The notes below the pieces were generated by a model. It saw only the letters and a program-made list of their open reading frames with translations. It was not told the origin of the DNA and did no database searches. Position numbers and translations under genes: made by a program. Of a DNA stretch of 64,000 bases, positions 42,615 through 52,074 are shown piece by piece; the first letter of the stretch is position 1, and each line of letters opens with the position of its first letter. This DNA comes from Salinicola halophilus (GTDB lineage: Bacteria > Pseudomonadota > Gammaproteobacteria > Pseudomonadales > Halomonadaceae): NCBI RefSeq assembly GCF_003206155.1, contig NZ_PZJV01000006.1:258236-322235 (forward strand), written 5' to 3'.

Positions 42615-43742
42615 CTACGGCTTCGGCATCAGTACCCACATCTCGCCGCGCTGCTTCATTCGGCTCGCCGCCTCGCCGGCGGCGTCGCCGTGACCCCAGT
42701 AGAAGTCGGCGCGCACCGCCCCTTTCACTGCGCTGCCGGTGTCCTGCGCCACCATCAGTCGCTGCAGCGGACGGTCGGAGAGCGGCTGAGTGGTGGAGAG
42801 AAACACCGGCGCCCCGAGCGGGATCTCGTCGGGGTCGACGGCGATGCTGCGCTCGGAGGTGAGCGGCACGCCGAGTGCTCCCACCGGCCCGCTGGTATCG
42901 GCGAGCGCCTCGCTGCCGGTCAGCTCGCGGAAGAACACCATGCGCGGATTGACGTTGAGCATCGACTCCACCTGACCGGGATGGCGGCGGGCCCAGTCGC
43001 GTACCCCGGCGAGCGTCGCCTGTGCCGGGGTGATCTCGCCGCGCTCGATCAGGCGCTTGGCGAAGGACTCGAACGGCTGATTGTTGGTTCCGGCGTAGGC
43101 GACGCGCATGGTGCTGCCGTCGGTCATTTCGATGCGCCCGGAGCCCTGAATCTGCAGGTAGGCCGCCTCCACCGGGTCGTCCACCCAGACCAGTTCGGTG
43201 CCGTCGAGATCGCCGCTGCGCATCAACTCCGCGCGAGTGGGGCCGACATGGGTGTGGCGCTTCCAGTAGCGCGGATAGCGGTAGAGCGGCGTCTGATAGG
43301 GACCGCCACGCACCCGCGAGCCGCGCAGGATCGGCTCGTAGTAGCCGGTGATCAGCCCGGTAGCGCTGCCGTCGTCGTTGGTGACCTGGTAGGGAACGAA
43401 ACGGCTCTCGAAGAAGTGCTGGATGTCGCTGGCGTTGAGGGGGTCGACCTGGACGGCGTCGGCGCAGACGTTGCGCCACAGCGGCTTGCGCTCGAGTCGC
43501 GAGCAGCTCTCGCGAAAGGCGCTCCAGGCCGCCATCGGCTGATCCCGGTTCCAGCCCGGCAGGTGGCCCCAATGGGTCGGACGCGCGGTTCGTTCCACCT
43601 GCGCTTCGGGCGTGCCGCTCGGCGCCGGGGCCACCCTCGGCGCGCTGGAGCAGCCCGCCACGAGCAGGGCCAGAAAGGCACAGACCAGCAGCGAAAGAGA
43701 GGACGACGGCGACGGGCGCTTGAGCGAGGCGCTTGAAGGCAT
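42615..43742 (-). CDS. mltA: Membrane-bound lytic murein transglycosylase A (MltA)
   Basis: 375 aa. Lipoprotein signal with lipobox LVAGC near residue 31, then the MltA barrel with TGYYEPILRGS and a C-terminal 3D domain with VAQDTGSAVKGAVRADFYWG carrying the catalytic aspartate. It cleaves the MurNAc-GlcNAc bond, forming 1,6-anhydroMurNAc, at the outer membrane. The ATG at 43742 starts the signal peptide; much longer upstream readings are antisense to pdxY. Confidence 0.93.
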   Translation of the reverse strand: MPSSASLKRPSPSSSLSLLVCAFLALLVAGCSSAPRVAPAPSGTPEAQVERTARPTHWGHLPGWNRDQPMAAWSAFRESCSRLERKPLWRNVCADAVQVDPLNASDIQHFFESRFVPYQVTNDDGSATGLITGYYEPILRGSRVRGGPYQTPLYRYPRYWKRHTHVGPTRAELMRSGDLDGTELVWVDDPVEAAYLQIQGSGRIEMTDGSTMRVAYAGTNNQPFESFAKRLIERGEITPAQATLAGVRDWARRHPGQVESMLNVNPRMVFFRELTGSEALADTSGPVGALGVPLTSERSIAVDPDEIPLGAPVFLSTTQPLSDRPLQRLMVAQDTGSAVKGAVRADFYWGHGDAAGEAASRMKQRGEMWVLMPKP

Positions 43743-43943
43743 GCAGATTCGATCCTTGAACGTGATGCGATGACGACGGCCCATGACAGGAAGGGCGCGC
43801 AAAGACCTGCGGGAGGATATCCCCGGCGTGTGATGGCGTCGAGCCGGCCCATCATCCATCACATCGACTGCGACCTTGCGCTGCAAGTTCCGCGGTCCGC
43901 GCATTACACTGGGGGTTTTCCCGTTTCGCGGCAGGAGCGCTTC

Positions 43944-44816
43944 ATGACCCACGTTATCTCCATTCAGAGCCACGTCGCCTATGGCTACGTCGGCAACCGC
44001 GCCGCCGTGTTTCCGCTCCAGCGTCTGGGACTCGAAGTCACTGCCATCAACACCGTGCAGTTCTCCAACCACACCGGTTATGGCGCCTTCACCGGCGACG
44101 TCTTCAGCCCCGAGCATCTGAGAAACGTGCTCGACGGCGTCGAATCCCTCGTCGGGCTCGGCAGCGTGAACGCCGTGCTCTCCGGATACATGGGCGACGA
44201 AGGCATCGGCCGCGCCGTGCTGGATAGCGTCGATCGCGTCAAGCAGGCCAACCCGCAGGCGCTCTATTGCTGCGACCCGGTGATGGGCGACGTCGGTCGC
44301 GGCTTCTTCGTGCGCGAAGGTATTCCCGAATGGATGCGCGATCACGCCGTCTCGCGGGCGGACATCGTCACCCCCAACCAGTTCGAGCTCGGCTTTCTCG
44401 CCGGGCGTGAGGTGAAAACGCTGGAAGACGCCCTCGCCGCCACCCGGGCGCTGCGCGCCAAGGGGCCTAAGGTCGTGCTGGTGACGTCGCTCGAGCTCGA
44501 AGGCGAAGAGGACGACCATATCGGCATGCTGGTCGACGCGCCTTCCGGGGCCTGGCGGATCGCCACGCCCCGAATTCAGTTCGTGATTCCGCCCAACGGC
44601 GCCGGCGACTTCACCGCCGCGATGTTCCTCGCCCATAGCCTGCGAGCCGGCATCACCGACGAGGGGCCCGTGCGTGCCTTGGAGCAGACCGCCGCCGCCG
44701 TGCAGATGCTCTTCGAGCACACCCGCCGTGCCGGCACTCGAGAACTGGCCATGATCGCCGCGCAGCAGGACATCGTCTCGCCCACGGTGACGCTGCACGC
44801 CGAAAAAGTGCGCTGA
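43944..44816 (+). CDS. pdxY: Pyridoxal kinase PdxY
   Basis: 290 aa. Salvages pyridoxal to PLP. The N-terminus THVISIQSHVAYGYVGNRAA, QFSNHTGYG, CDPVMGD, TPNQFELGFLAG and the anion-hole PPNGAGDFTAAMF are characteristic of PdxY. AGGAG lies 7 nt before the ATG at 43944. The next gene begins 2 bp after the stop, suggesting one transcript. Confidence 0.93.
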   Translation: MTHVISIQSHVAYGYVGNRAAVFPLQRLGLEVTAINTVQFSNHTGYGAFTGDVFSPEHLRNVLDGVESLVGLGSVNAVLSGYMGDEGIGRAVLDSVDRVKQANPQALYCCDPVMGDVGRGFFVREGIPEWMRDHAVSRADIVTPNQFELGFLAGREVKTLEDALAATRALRAKGPKVVLVTSLELEGEEDDHIGMLVDAPSGAWRIATPRIQFVIPPNGAGDFTAAMFLAHSLRAGITDEGPVRALEQTAAAVQMLFEHTRRAGTRELAMIAAQQDIVSPTVTLHAEKVR

Positions 44817-44818
44817 CA

Positions 44819-45691
44819 GTGACGCTGAACGACGACCCCGCGCCGCCGTTCTATCTCGGCATGGCGATGTGGGCCAACGCCGACTGGCGCGGCACCCTGT
44901 TGCCCGCCCACGGCGACGTGAACCTTGCCGACTACGCCGGCGTCTTCAACGCGGTAGAGGGCAACACCACCTTCTACAGCGGCGCGCCCAAGGCGGAGAC
45001 CGTCGCCGCCTGGTCGGAGCAGGCGCCCGCAAGCTTCCGGTTCTGCTTCAAGCTGCCCGGTGAGCTGACCCACCGCAAGCGCCTGCGCGACATCGATGAG
45101 GACTTCACCCAGTTCATTCAGCGTCTGGCGCCGCTGCACGACCGGCTCGGGCCGCTGATGGTCCAGCTGCCGCGGGATTTCGGCCACGCCGAGCTGCCCG
45201 CATTGGAGCGATTGTTCACTCACTGGCCCAGCGGTATTCCCTGCGGGGTCGAGGTGCGAGACCCGCAATTTTTCCACAAAGGGGCTGCCGAGCAGGCATT
45301 CAACCGCTTGTTGATAAGTCAAGAGTCGAATCGCGTCATGCTCGACGTTCGGGCTCTTTTCTCCACCCCCGCGGGTCTTGACAAAAAGCTTGCTGTGGCT
45401 CAGGACGAAAAGCCCAAGGTCCCGTTACACGTGCTCTCCACGGCGGTCAACCCGGTGATTCGCTTTATCGGACACTTCGATGATGCCATCAATCAGGCCC
45501 GTTTCGCGCCCTGGATAGAACGTCTCATCCTGTGGATAAAACAGGGGAAAAGACCTTTTCTCTTTGTGCATACGCCGGACAATCGCCAGGCCCCGGAATT
45601 GGCTCAGAGCTTCTATCGACAGCTCGCCGAGCGCATCGAACTGCCGTCACTCGCCGCGTTCCCGGGGGAGCGACAGGAATCGCTGTTTTAG
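44819..45691 (+). CDS. DUF72 family protein (YecE-like)
   Basis: 290 aa. The TIM-barrel-like DUF72 pattern is clear: FYLGMAMWANADWRGTLLP, VEGNTTFYSGAPKAETV, FRFCFKLPGELTHRKRL, GPLMVQLPRDFGH and a C-terminal FLFVHTPDNRQAPELAQ. Function is unknown across the family. It starts from a GTG (44819) two bases after pdxY, with no independent Shine-Dalgarno, so translational coupling is likely. Confidence 0.85.
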   Translation: MTLNDDPAPPFYLGMAMWANADWRGTLLPAHGDVNLADYAGVFNAVEGNTTFYSGAPKAETVAAWSEQAPASFRFCFKLPGELTHRKRLRDIDEDFTQFIQRLAPLHDRLGPLMVQLPRDFGHAELPALERLFTHWPSGIPCGVEVRDPQFFHKGAAEQAFNRLLISQESNRVMLDVRALFSTPAGLDKKLAVAQDEKPKVPLHVLSTAVNPVIRFIGHFDDAINQARFAPWIERLILWIKQGKRPFLFVHTPDNRQAPELAQSFYRQLAERIELPSLAAFPGERQESLF

Positions 45692-45888
45692 CGATCGCTG
45701 AAACGGGCTGTTGATAGTTTGCCTGGCGCTCATCGCCGAGTCGGCGTGCCAATTCATCCCGTGGCGTCGTTGAGAATCAGGCATAACCGACCACATCTCG
45801 AAATTCCCGGCGACCTGCGTCAACCTGCCACTCTGGCTGCCGGTGCTGGTAGCCAATCCCACTACGCTTGAACAACCGAGGAGTGACG

Positions 45889-46434
45889 ATGGATTGGCTG
45901 ACCTTCATTTCGAGTCTCGTTCGATCGCTCGCCTGGCCGGTGTTCGCGCTGATTCTCGCGCTGCTCTTCAAGGATCAGATCCTGCAGTTCGCCTCGTTCA
46001 TCAAGAAGCTGCGGGCCGGGCCCATCGAAGCGGAGTTCGAGCACGACCTCGAACGGCTACGCTCGCTCTCGCCGGCTCGAAACGAGTTCGCCGGAGTGCG
46101 AGCGGGTGAGGTGGTGGAAACGCGCCTGCTCACCGAGCTTGCCGAACGCCACCCTCGCACGGCCATTCTGGAGGCATGGACTCGGCTGGAGCGTGCGGCT
46201 CGAGCCGCGCTACCGCGGCAAGATAGCGAGAATGGGGTACCGGGCGAGGTGTCTGCAGCTCGGTTACCGGAGCCGCTGATTCGAGCGGGGCGGATCGATC
46301 AGCCGCAGGTGACGCTCTATCACGAGCTTCGGCGGCTGCATCGTGAGGTGGCCCGCCATCTCGAGCCGACCCAAGAAGCGGCGCGGACCTACGTCGAGCT
46401 GGCTGGTGCGCTGCAGGCGCGTCTGGAACGGTAA
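45889..46434 (+). CDS. Hypothetical membrane-anchored protein
   Basis: 181 aa. One N-terminal membrane helix (about residues 5-27: LVRSLAWPVFALILALLF) is followed by a short basic/amphipathic stretch (FIKKLRAGPIEAEFE) and a charged helical cytoplasmic domain to the end. The strong GAGGAG before the ATG at 45889 supports expression. No named family was recognised; the layout (anchor, 'AGPIEAEFE' motif, helical domain) resembles uncharacterised proteins annotated as hypothetical in many bacteria. It has no obvious operon partner. Confidence 0.72.
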   Translation: MDWLTFISSLVRSLAWPVFALILALLFKDQILQFASFIKKLRAGPIEAEFEHDLERLRSLSPARNEFAGVRAGEVVETRLLTELAERHPRTAILEAWTRLERAARAALPRQDSENGVPGEVSAARLPEPLIRAGRIDQPQVTLYHELRRLHREVARHLEPTQEAARTYVELAGALQARLER

Positions 46435-46857
46435 GACCCGTCCGTAATGTCTTTCGTTGCTCCTCTGGGCCGACCTCGCACCATTCGGCGCGCCAATGGC
46501 TTGGATTATCCACCCCCTCATGCTCGCCGATTGATCCAGAGTTTTGGGTGTTTCGGTGGCGAGGTCGTGGGCTTCGGACATGGCATCAAGGGCTGAAGGA
46601 TCGCGAAAACGGCATTCGCACTCGGCTGCGCGAGCGGTAGAGATACTGCGTCACGATGCTCGAGTAGTGAGAAAATTCACGAAATGCATGAATGGCAGCG
46701 CGATCCTCCAAGGTGATGCCTTTTTCGCCTCGCAGCGCGGAAGGCAAGAAAATGAGTCGTTATAATCCGCCGCGGTAAAGAACGCAGATACGGCTGCGAG
46801 AGGGCGCGACAGCACGCGTGCTCCACTCTCCGACAACACAATAGTGACGGTGAATCA
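46435..46857. other. Intergenic region upstream of the sodium symporter
   Basis: About 423 bp without a convincing gene. A perfect -10 hexamer TATAAT lies at 46761-46766, about 92 nt before the symporter, but no good -35 is placed 16-18 bp upstream. Short ORFs here have no recognisable content. Confidence 0.45.
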
Positions 46858-48204
46858 ATGGCGAACAAGACGCATACCCACGCTCAGTGGTCGTCGCGCA
46901 CGGCGTTCGTGCTGGCAGCGACGGGCTCGGCGGTCGGGCTTGGCAACATCTGGAAATTTCCCTACATGGTGGGCGAGAGCGGCGGCGCGGTCTTCGTGCT
47001 GGTCTATCTCTGCTGTATCGCGCTGATCGGGCTGCCGATTCTGGTCTCCGAGTGGCTGGTGGGCCGCCGGGGACAGTCGAATCCGATCAACTCGATGCTC
47101 AAGGTGAGCCGCGACGCGGGCCGCTCGCCGGCCTGGGCGCTGGTGGGGCTGGCCGGGGTGCTGGGCTCGTTTCTGATCCTCTCGTTCTACAGCGTGGTGG
47201 GCGGCTGGTCGCTCAACTACACCTGGGGCTCGGCAACCGGCGGGCTCGGTGATTCGGCGGGCGTGGGTATCGGCGACTACTTCGGTGCACTGCTGAAACA
47301 GCCGTGGACGCTCTTCGGCTGGCACACGCTGTTCATGGTGGTGACTTTCGCCATCGTCGCCTGCGGTGTGAAAGGCGGGCTCGAGCGGGCCGCCAAGTGG
47401 CTGATGCCGCTGCTGATCGTGGCCCTGGTCGTGCTGATCGGCTACGGCATGACCACCGATGGCTTCGGCCAAGCCGCCAGCTTCATGTTCTCGCCGGACT
47501 GGAGCAAGCTCGACGGTGGTGTGGTGCTGGCCGCGCTGGGTCATGCCTTCTTCACGCTCTCGCTGGGCATGGGCATCATGATGGCCTACGGCTCCTACCT
47601 CGGGCAGGACGTCGATCTGATCAAGACGGCGCGCACCGTGGTGATTCTGGATACGGTGATCGCACTGGCCGCCGGCATGGCGATCTTCCCGGTGGTCTTC
47701 GCCAACGGTCAGGACGCCGGCTCCGGACCGGGACTGATCTTCGCCACGCTGCCGGTCGCCTTCGCCGACATGCCGGCAGGCGCGCTCTTCGGCACGGTCT
47801 TCTTCGCGCTGCTGACCATTGCTGCGCTGACCTCGGCGATCTCGCTGCTGGAGCCGGTCACCGAGTTTCTGGAAGAGCGCACGCCGCTGCCGCGCCTGGG
47901 GGCGGCGCTGGTGGCAGCACTCGCCGCCTGGACGCTGGGTATCGCGGCGCTGCTGTCGTTCAACCTCTGGTCGGGCTTCACGCCGTTCGGGCTCGGCGTC
48001 TTCGACCTGCTCGATACGCTGACCGCCAAGTTCATGCTGCCGCTGACCGGGCTTGGTGCGATCGTCTTCGTCGGCTGGTTCCTGAAGGGCGAAGGGGTCA
48101 AGCGCGAGCTGGGGCTTGGCGAGACCGGTCACGTGATCTGGCGAATCGTGTCGCGCTTCGTCGCGCCGATCGGGGTGATCGTGGTGTTCGTCACGAGCCT
48201 CTGA
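46858..48204 (+). CDS. Neurotransmitter:sodium symporter family (SNF) transporter
   Basis: 448 aa with about eleven membrane segments, as in bacterial MhsT-like members. TM1 carries the sodium/substrate motif ATGSAVGLGNIWKFPYMVGESGGAVF. Further family segments include GGWSLNYTWG and LGHAFFTLSLGMGIMMAYGSY. Likely Na+-coupled uptake of an amino acid or related osmolyte; the substrate is not assignable. Shine-Dalgarno is weak. A 13-bp bidirectional terminator follows. Confidence 0.9.
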   Translation: MANKTHTHAQWSSRTAFVLAATGSAVGLGNIWKFPYMVGESGGAVFVLVYLCCIALIGLPILVSEWLVGRRGQSNPINSMLKVSRDAGRSPAWALVGLAGVLGSFLILSFYSVVGGWSLNYTWGSATGGLGDSAGVGIGDYFGALLKQPWTLFGWHTLFMVVTFAIVACGVKGGLERAAKWLMPLLIVALVVLIGYGMTTDGFGQAASFMFSPDWSKLDGGVVLAALGHAFFTLSLGMGIMMAYGSYLGQDVDLIKTARTVVILDTVIALAAGMAIFPVVFANGQDAGSGPGLIFATLPVAFADMPAGALFGTVFFALLTIAALTSAISLLEPVTEFLEERTPLPRLGAALVAALAAWTLGIAALLSFNLWSGFTPFGLGVFDLLDTLTAKFMLPLTGLGAIVFVGWFLKGEGVKRELGLGETGHVIWRIVSRFVAPIGVIVVFVTSL

Positions 48205-48259
48205 GGCAGCAGCGGTACGCCCAGCGGCCACGTTTGGGCCACCACTGCCGATCGAAAAA

Positions 48260-48289
48260 CGACCGCGCCGGCGTCAGCCGGCGCGGTCG
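48260..48289. terminator. Bidirectional terminator between symporter and small gene
   Basis: A perfect 13-bp GC-rich stem (48260-48272 with 48277-48289) with a 4-nt loop. On the minus strand it is followed by UUUUU, fitting the small gene at 48343-48531; on the plus strand the U run is weak. Confidence 0.85.
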
Positions 48290-48342
48290 TTGCGTTTGGC
48301 AGTGCATATCGTTCGGTCGTTCGGTCGAGGCGGGGAAGTCTT

Positions 48343-48531
48343 TCAGCCAGGGAGTTCGGCGATCTCTCGTGACAGCCGATGGGATTCCTGGCGGCGCTCG
48401 ATGCCACGGCGGGCCTCGAGATAGCGTATGGCGGCGTGGCGTTTGCGCTGCTCGTGAGCGTCGGCTTCCAGATGCATGAAAATGTCGAAGATTTCGCTTT
48501 TCAGCGTGTGAAGATCGTCAATCGAGTGCAT
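48343..48531 (-). CDS. Small basic hypothetical protein (PA3496-like?)
   Basis: 62 aa, helical and rich in Arg, His and Glu (RKRHAAIRYLEARRGIERRQ). GGGAG 8 nt before the ATG and a strong terminator just downstream support a real gene. The Arg-rich helix faintly resembles the small PA3496-type proteins of Pseudomonas, but this is a weak impression. Convergent with the symporter, divergent from hexR. Confidence 0.65.
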   Translation of the reverse strand: MHSIDDLHTLKSEIFDIFMHLEADAHEQRKRHAAIRYLEARRGIERRQESHRLSREIAELPG

Positions 48532-48782
48532 TGATGGAATCTCCCGGCGTGCTCGGTTCCGTCGAATGGGTCCGACCTAGATACTATATCCCGCTTTACA
48601 GACGTGTGAACGCAGCGGCGAAAGGGGCATTTATTCGTCGCCGAAGGCGAGCACGGGCGAGCTTTTTCATACTCGAGGGTGGGGGGCGCACGTGTCCGGG
48701 CCGGCGGGAGTCGGGCATAATCGGCGCCCCGATAGCCATGATCGACCGCGAGGACGCCCATGTCGCGACACGAGAATTCGTC

Positions 48783-49643
48783 ATGAACCGCTCGCTCTTC
48801 GATGAGCTACGCGTGCATATGGATCAGCTTCGCCGCTCCGAGCAGAAGGTGGCACGCTTCGTGCTGCGTCATCCGGAAGAGGTCATTCTGATGCGGATCA
48901 CCGATCTGGCCAGCGAAGCGCAGGTCAGCGAGCCCACGGTGATCCGCTTCTGCCGGGCGATGAACATGGCGGGCTTTCAGGAGTTCAAGTTGAAGCTCGC
49001 CCAGATGATGGCGAAGGGCAGCCAGTACGCGCAGTTCAGCGTGAATGACGGCGAGAGCGTGGCGGCGTTCTCCCACGGCATCTTCGACAGCACCATCGAC
49101 ACCCTCGCCCAGGTGCGCGACCGCCTCGACAATGACGCGCTGGGTCAGGCGATCGCGGCGCTGGTGGTGGCCAACCGCGTGGAGTTCTACGGCTACGGTG
49201 CCTCGGGGATCGTTGCCGCCGACGCCCAGCACAAGTTCTTCCGCCTGCAGATCCAGTCCGCTGCCCACAGCGACCCGCACATGCAGACGATGTCCGCCGC
49301 CACGCTGAAGGCCGGCGACGTCGTGGTGGCGATCTCTCAGACCGGGCGCACCCGGGCGCTGGTCTCCAGCGCCAAGACGGCGGTCAAGGCCGGGGCCACC
49401 GTGATCGGGCTCTGCCCCAGCGACTCGCCGCTCTCCCGCGAAGTGACGCTGACGCTGCCGGTGGACGTCCAGGAGGACACCGAGATCTATATCCCCATGA
49501 CCTCGCGTATCGCGCATCTGCTGACCATCGACGTGCTCGCGGTGGGGGTCGCCAAGAACCGCGGGCCGCAGATCAGCGGCCAGTTGAAGGCGATCAAGAA
49601 GAGCCTGGGCGCGCTTCGGGTATCCGGCAACGGCCCGAACTGA
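48783..49643 (+). CDS. hexR: RpiR/HexR-family regulator of central carbon metabolism
   Basis: 286 aa. N-terminal RpiR-type HTH (about residues 15-75: LRRSEQKVARFVLRHPEEV, ITDLASEAQVSEPTVIRFCRAM) and a C-terminal SIS domain (FYGYGASGIVAADAQHKFFRL, SQTGRTRALVSSAK). In proteobacteria HexR senses KDPG and represses Entner-Doudoroff and glycolytic genes. Length and sequence match HexR; no zwf, pgl or edd is in the window. The ATG at 48783 fits HexR proteins; long upstream extensions are not conserved. Confidence 0.86.
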   Translation: MNRSLFDELRVHMDQLRRSEQKVARFVLRHPEEVILMRITDLASEAQVSEPTVIRFCRAMNMAGFQEFKLKLAQMMAKGSQYAQFSVNDGESVAAFSHGIFDSTIDTLAQVRDRLDNDALGQAIAALVVANRVEFYGYGASGIVAADAQHKFFRLQIQSAAHSDPHMQTMSAATLKAGDVVVAISQTGRTRALVSSAKTAVKAGATVIGLCPSDSPLSREVTLTLPVDVQEDTEIYIPMTSRIAHLLTIDVLAVGVAKNRGPQISGQLKAIKKSLGALRVSGNGPN

Positions 49644-49662
49644 GCCGCGACGACGATCGAAG

Positions 49663-49691
49663 AAGCGCCGGCCGCGACCGGCGCTTTTTTT
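49663..49691 (+). terminator. Intrinsic terminator of hexR
   Basis: 9-bp GC-rich stem (49663-49671 with 49678-49686), 6-nt loop and a run of seven U. It lies 20 bp after the hexR stop and insulates the SOS promoter that follows. Confidence 0.92.
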
Positions 49692-49701
49692 GGCTCTCGA
49701 G

Positions 49702-49721
49702 TACTGTATATATAGACAGTA
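49702..49721 (+). promoter_or_regulatory. LexA (SOS) box upstream of imuA
   Basis: TACTGTATATATAGACAGTA contains the CTG-N10-CAG LexA core with the AT-rich centre typical of gammaproteobacterial SOS boxes and is nearly a perfect palindrome. It is about 120 bp upstream of imuA and should place the whole imuA-imuB-dnaE2 cassette under SOS control. Confidence 0.9.
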
Positions 49722-49841
49722 ATCGATGATCTGAGTGACACTGCTCGCTCGTCGAGTCTTCCGGATCGCCACCATGTCGCCACGCTATCGCTCTCAATCG
49801 ACCTCAGCTGTTCGCCCGTCCCCTATCGCCGGAGCGCAGCG

Positions 49842-50660
49842 ATGAGCGGGCTTGAGACGCTGCTCGACAGCCGCCGCGTGTGGCGAGCGCAGGAGATCGC
49901 CAGCGAGACCGGGCCGGCGACGCTCGCCACCGGGCATGCGGCGCTGGATGCCGTGCTCCCCGGGCGCGGCTGGCCCCGGGATGGGGTCAGCGAGCTGCTG
50001 AGTGCCGGCGCCGGCAGCGGCGAGCTCGCGCTGCTCTGGCCACTGCTCTCGCGGCTCGGTGGGGAGGCGGGGCCGGTGGTGCTGATTTCGCCGCCGGGGG
50101 TGCCGTATCCGGCGGCGTGGCGGCGCGCCGGAGTGGCGCTGTCGCACTGCTACTGGCTCGACGTCGGCGGCCGCGAAGCGCTATGGGCCGCCGAGCAGTG
50201 TCTGCGCGCCGGCTGCTGCGCGGCGGTCGTCGCTTGGCTGCCCCAGGCCGATGCCGCGGTCATGCGCCGTTTGCAGGTCGCCGCGGCGAGCGGCGAGACC
50301 CCGGGATTCGTGCATCGACCGCTCGCCAGGGCGGACGAGGCATCGCCGGCATCGCTGCGGCTGCGGCTCTACCCCGATACCGAGCTCGACATTCTCAAGT
50401 GTCGCGGTGGCCGCCCTCCGGTCGGGCGAATCGCCTATGGCCGATCGACTCCCGCGCCCGCGGCGTTGGGGGTTGCCAGGCTGAGCGCTGGCAAGTCGAG
50501 CCCTGACAAGTCGGGCTCTGCTAAGTCGGAACCTGCCGTCTCAGGCGATGCCGCCTCGAATCTCGTCGGACGGGACCCCGTCGCGCTTAGGCGACTCGGG
50601 CCCGGCCGCGTCGCACCCGAGCATGCCGGCGCCGGCGGCGCCAAGCCGGGCGGGGCGTGA
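49842..50660 (+). CDS. imuA: Translesion-synthesis accessory protein ImuA
   Basis: 272 aa. A RecA/SulA-like fold: LATGHAALDAVLPGRGWPRDGVSELL at the N-terminus, then PVVLISPPGVPYPAAWRRAG. ImuA works with ImuB and DnaE2 in SOS-induced error-prone synthesis. The last 60 residues are low complexity, rich in Ser, Lys, Ala and Pro. They include a threefold 15-bp repeat (50488-50532) encoding AGKSS/PDKSG/SAKSE-like units. GGAGCG precedes the ATG. Confidence 0.88.
   Translation: MSGLETLLDSRRVWRAQEIASETGPATLATGHAALDAVLPGRGWPRDGVSELLSAGAGSGELALLWPLLSRLGGEAGPVVLISPPGVPYPAAWRRAGVALSHCYWLDVGGREALWAAEQCLRAGCCAAVVAWLPQADAAVMRRLQVAAASGETPGFVHRPLARADEASPASLRLRLYPDTELDILKCRGGRPPVGRIAYGRSTPAPAALGVARLSAGKSSPDKSGSAKSEPAVSGDAASNLVGRDPVALRRLGPGRVAPEHAGAGGAKPGGA
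50488..50532. repeat. Three in-frame 15-bp repeats in imuA
   Basis: Units 50488-50502, 50503-50517 and 50518-50532 share ctg-N-caagtcg-type sequence; each encodes five residues containing a Lys-Ser pair. A change in copy number would keep the frame. Confidence 0.8.
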
Positions 50661-50664
50661 CGCC

Positions 50665-52074
50665 ATGCGCTGGGCGTGTCTGCTCTTTCCCCGGCTGGCG
50701 CTGGAAGGCGCGCTACGCCGGCGCGCCGATCCCGCAGCGCCGTTCGCACTGCTCGACGGCACGGCGCCGCGTCAACGCGTGCGCGCCGCCAACGCCGGTG
50801 CTCGGGCGTACGGGGTGAAGCCCGGTCAGGCGCTCGGCGTCGCGGAATCGCTCTGCGGCGAACTCGCCACCGCTCCCTACGATCCCGAAGCCGTGGCGCG
50901 CTGGCGTCGACGGCTGGCCGCCTGGGCCTACGGCTACAGCGCCCAGGTGAGCCTGCACTATCCCCACGCGCTGGTCTTCGAAGTCGAAAGCAGCCTGAAT
51001 CTCTTTGGCCCTTGGTCGCGGCTGGAGGGTCGGTTACGTGCCGAACTCGGCGAACTGGGGTTCTCGCATCGGCTGGTACTCGCCCCCAACCCGGCGGCGG
51101 CGCGAGCGCTGGTCAACGGCCACGACGGAATGGCGGTGGACACGGCCGGGCTGGAAGCGGCGCTGGGTCAGCTCCCCCTCGGACGCGCCGGATTCGACGC
51201 CGACAGCGTACAGACGCTGAAGCGCAGCGGACTCAAGCGCCTCGGCGAGCTCTTCGCGCTGCCGCCCAGTGCGCTCTCTCGACGTTTCGGTGCGGCGCTG
51301 CTGCGCCATCTCGGTGAGCTTCGCGGCGAGTGGCCGCTGGCGCTGGATTACTACCGCCCTTCACAGCGCTTCTCCCGCGAGTTCGAGTTCGACCGCCCCG
51401 TGCATGCCACCGCCGGGCTCGTCTTTCCGCTCAAGCGGCTGCTGCAGGAGATGGCGCTGTTTCTGCTCGGTCAGGACGCCGGCGTCGAGCGCTTTCGGCT
51501 GACGCTGACCCTCGAGGATCATCCGGCGCAGCACGTCGACGTCGGTCTGCTGGCGGTACAGCGCGACGCCGAGACGCTGCTCGAACTGACGCGGGGTCAG
51601 CTGGAGCGCGTGCGGCTCGAAGGCCCGGTAATGGCACTCACGCTGACGGCGGGGGCACTGGCGGCCTACACTCCTGCCCGCCGCGAGCTGCTCGAGGGTC
51701 CCGCGCGGCAGTCCCAGGCGTGGGATGCGCTCCGCCAGCGGCTGGTGGCGCGACTCGGCGAGCCGACGTTGAAGCGACTGATCGAACACCGCGACCACCG
51801 CCCGGAAGCGGCGGTGCTCGCCGGGGCCGGCCCCGCAGCCCCGGCCCCGTCCGAGACGCGTGCCCGCCCCGGCTGGCTACTCCCCGCGCCGTCGCGCTGC
51901 GATGAGGAGATCGTACGGCTGCTGGCGGGGCCGGAACGGATCGAGAGCGGCTGGTGGGACGGCAACGACGTGCGCCGCGACTACTACCTGGCCGAATGGC
52001 GCGACGGTCGTCGCGCCTGGGTCTGGCACGGATCTGACGATGCGGGGTGGTATCTCCACGGATGGTTCGGATGA
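50665..52074 (+). CDS. imuB: Y-family polymerase-like protein ImuB
   Basis: 469 aa. It begins [17 protein letters not shown] and has the Y-family layout, with [12 protein letters not shown] and a thumb/little-finger region, ending in the ImuB hallmark [20 protein letters not shown] region (in parts) and WYLHGWFG. ImuB lacks polymerase activity and bridges DnaE2, ImuA and the beta clamp. The ATG at 50665 lies 5 bp after imuA; the 117-bp upstream in-frame extension overlaps imuA and is unlikely. Its stop overlaps the dnaE2 start (ATGA). Confidence 0.9.
   Translation: MRWACLLFPRLALEGALRRRADPAAPFALLDGTAPRQRVRAANAGARAYGVKPGQALGVAESLCGELATAPYDPEAVARWRRRLAAWAYGYSAQVSLHYPHALVFEVESSLNLFGPWSRLEGRLRAELGELGFSHRLVLAPNPAAARALVNGHDGMAVDTAGLEAALGQLPLGRAGFDADSVQTLKRSGLKRLGELFALPPSALSRRFGAALLRHLGELRGEWPLALDYYRPSQRFSREFEFDRPVHATAGLVFPLKRLLQEMALFLLGQDAGVERFRLTLTLEDHPAQHVDVGLLAVQRDAETLLELTRGQLERVRLEGPVMALTLTAGALAAYTPARRELLEGPARQSQAWDALRQRLVARLGEPTLKRLIEHRDHRPEAAVLAGAGPAAPAPSETRARPGWLLPAPSRCDEEIVRLLAGPERIESGWWDGNDVRRDYYLAEWRDGRRAWVWHGSDDAGWYLHGWFG

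Noticed and set aside
46855..48231. 458-codon minus-strand ORF rich in Arg, Gln and His
   Set aside because: Exact shadow of the sodium symporter gene, which has clear family motifs.
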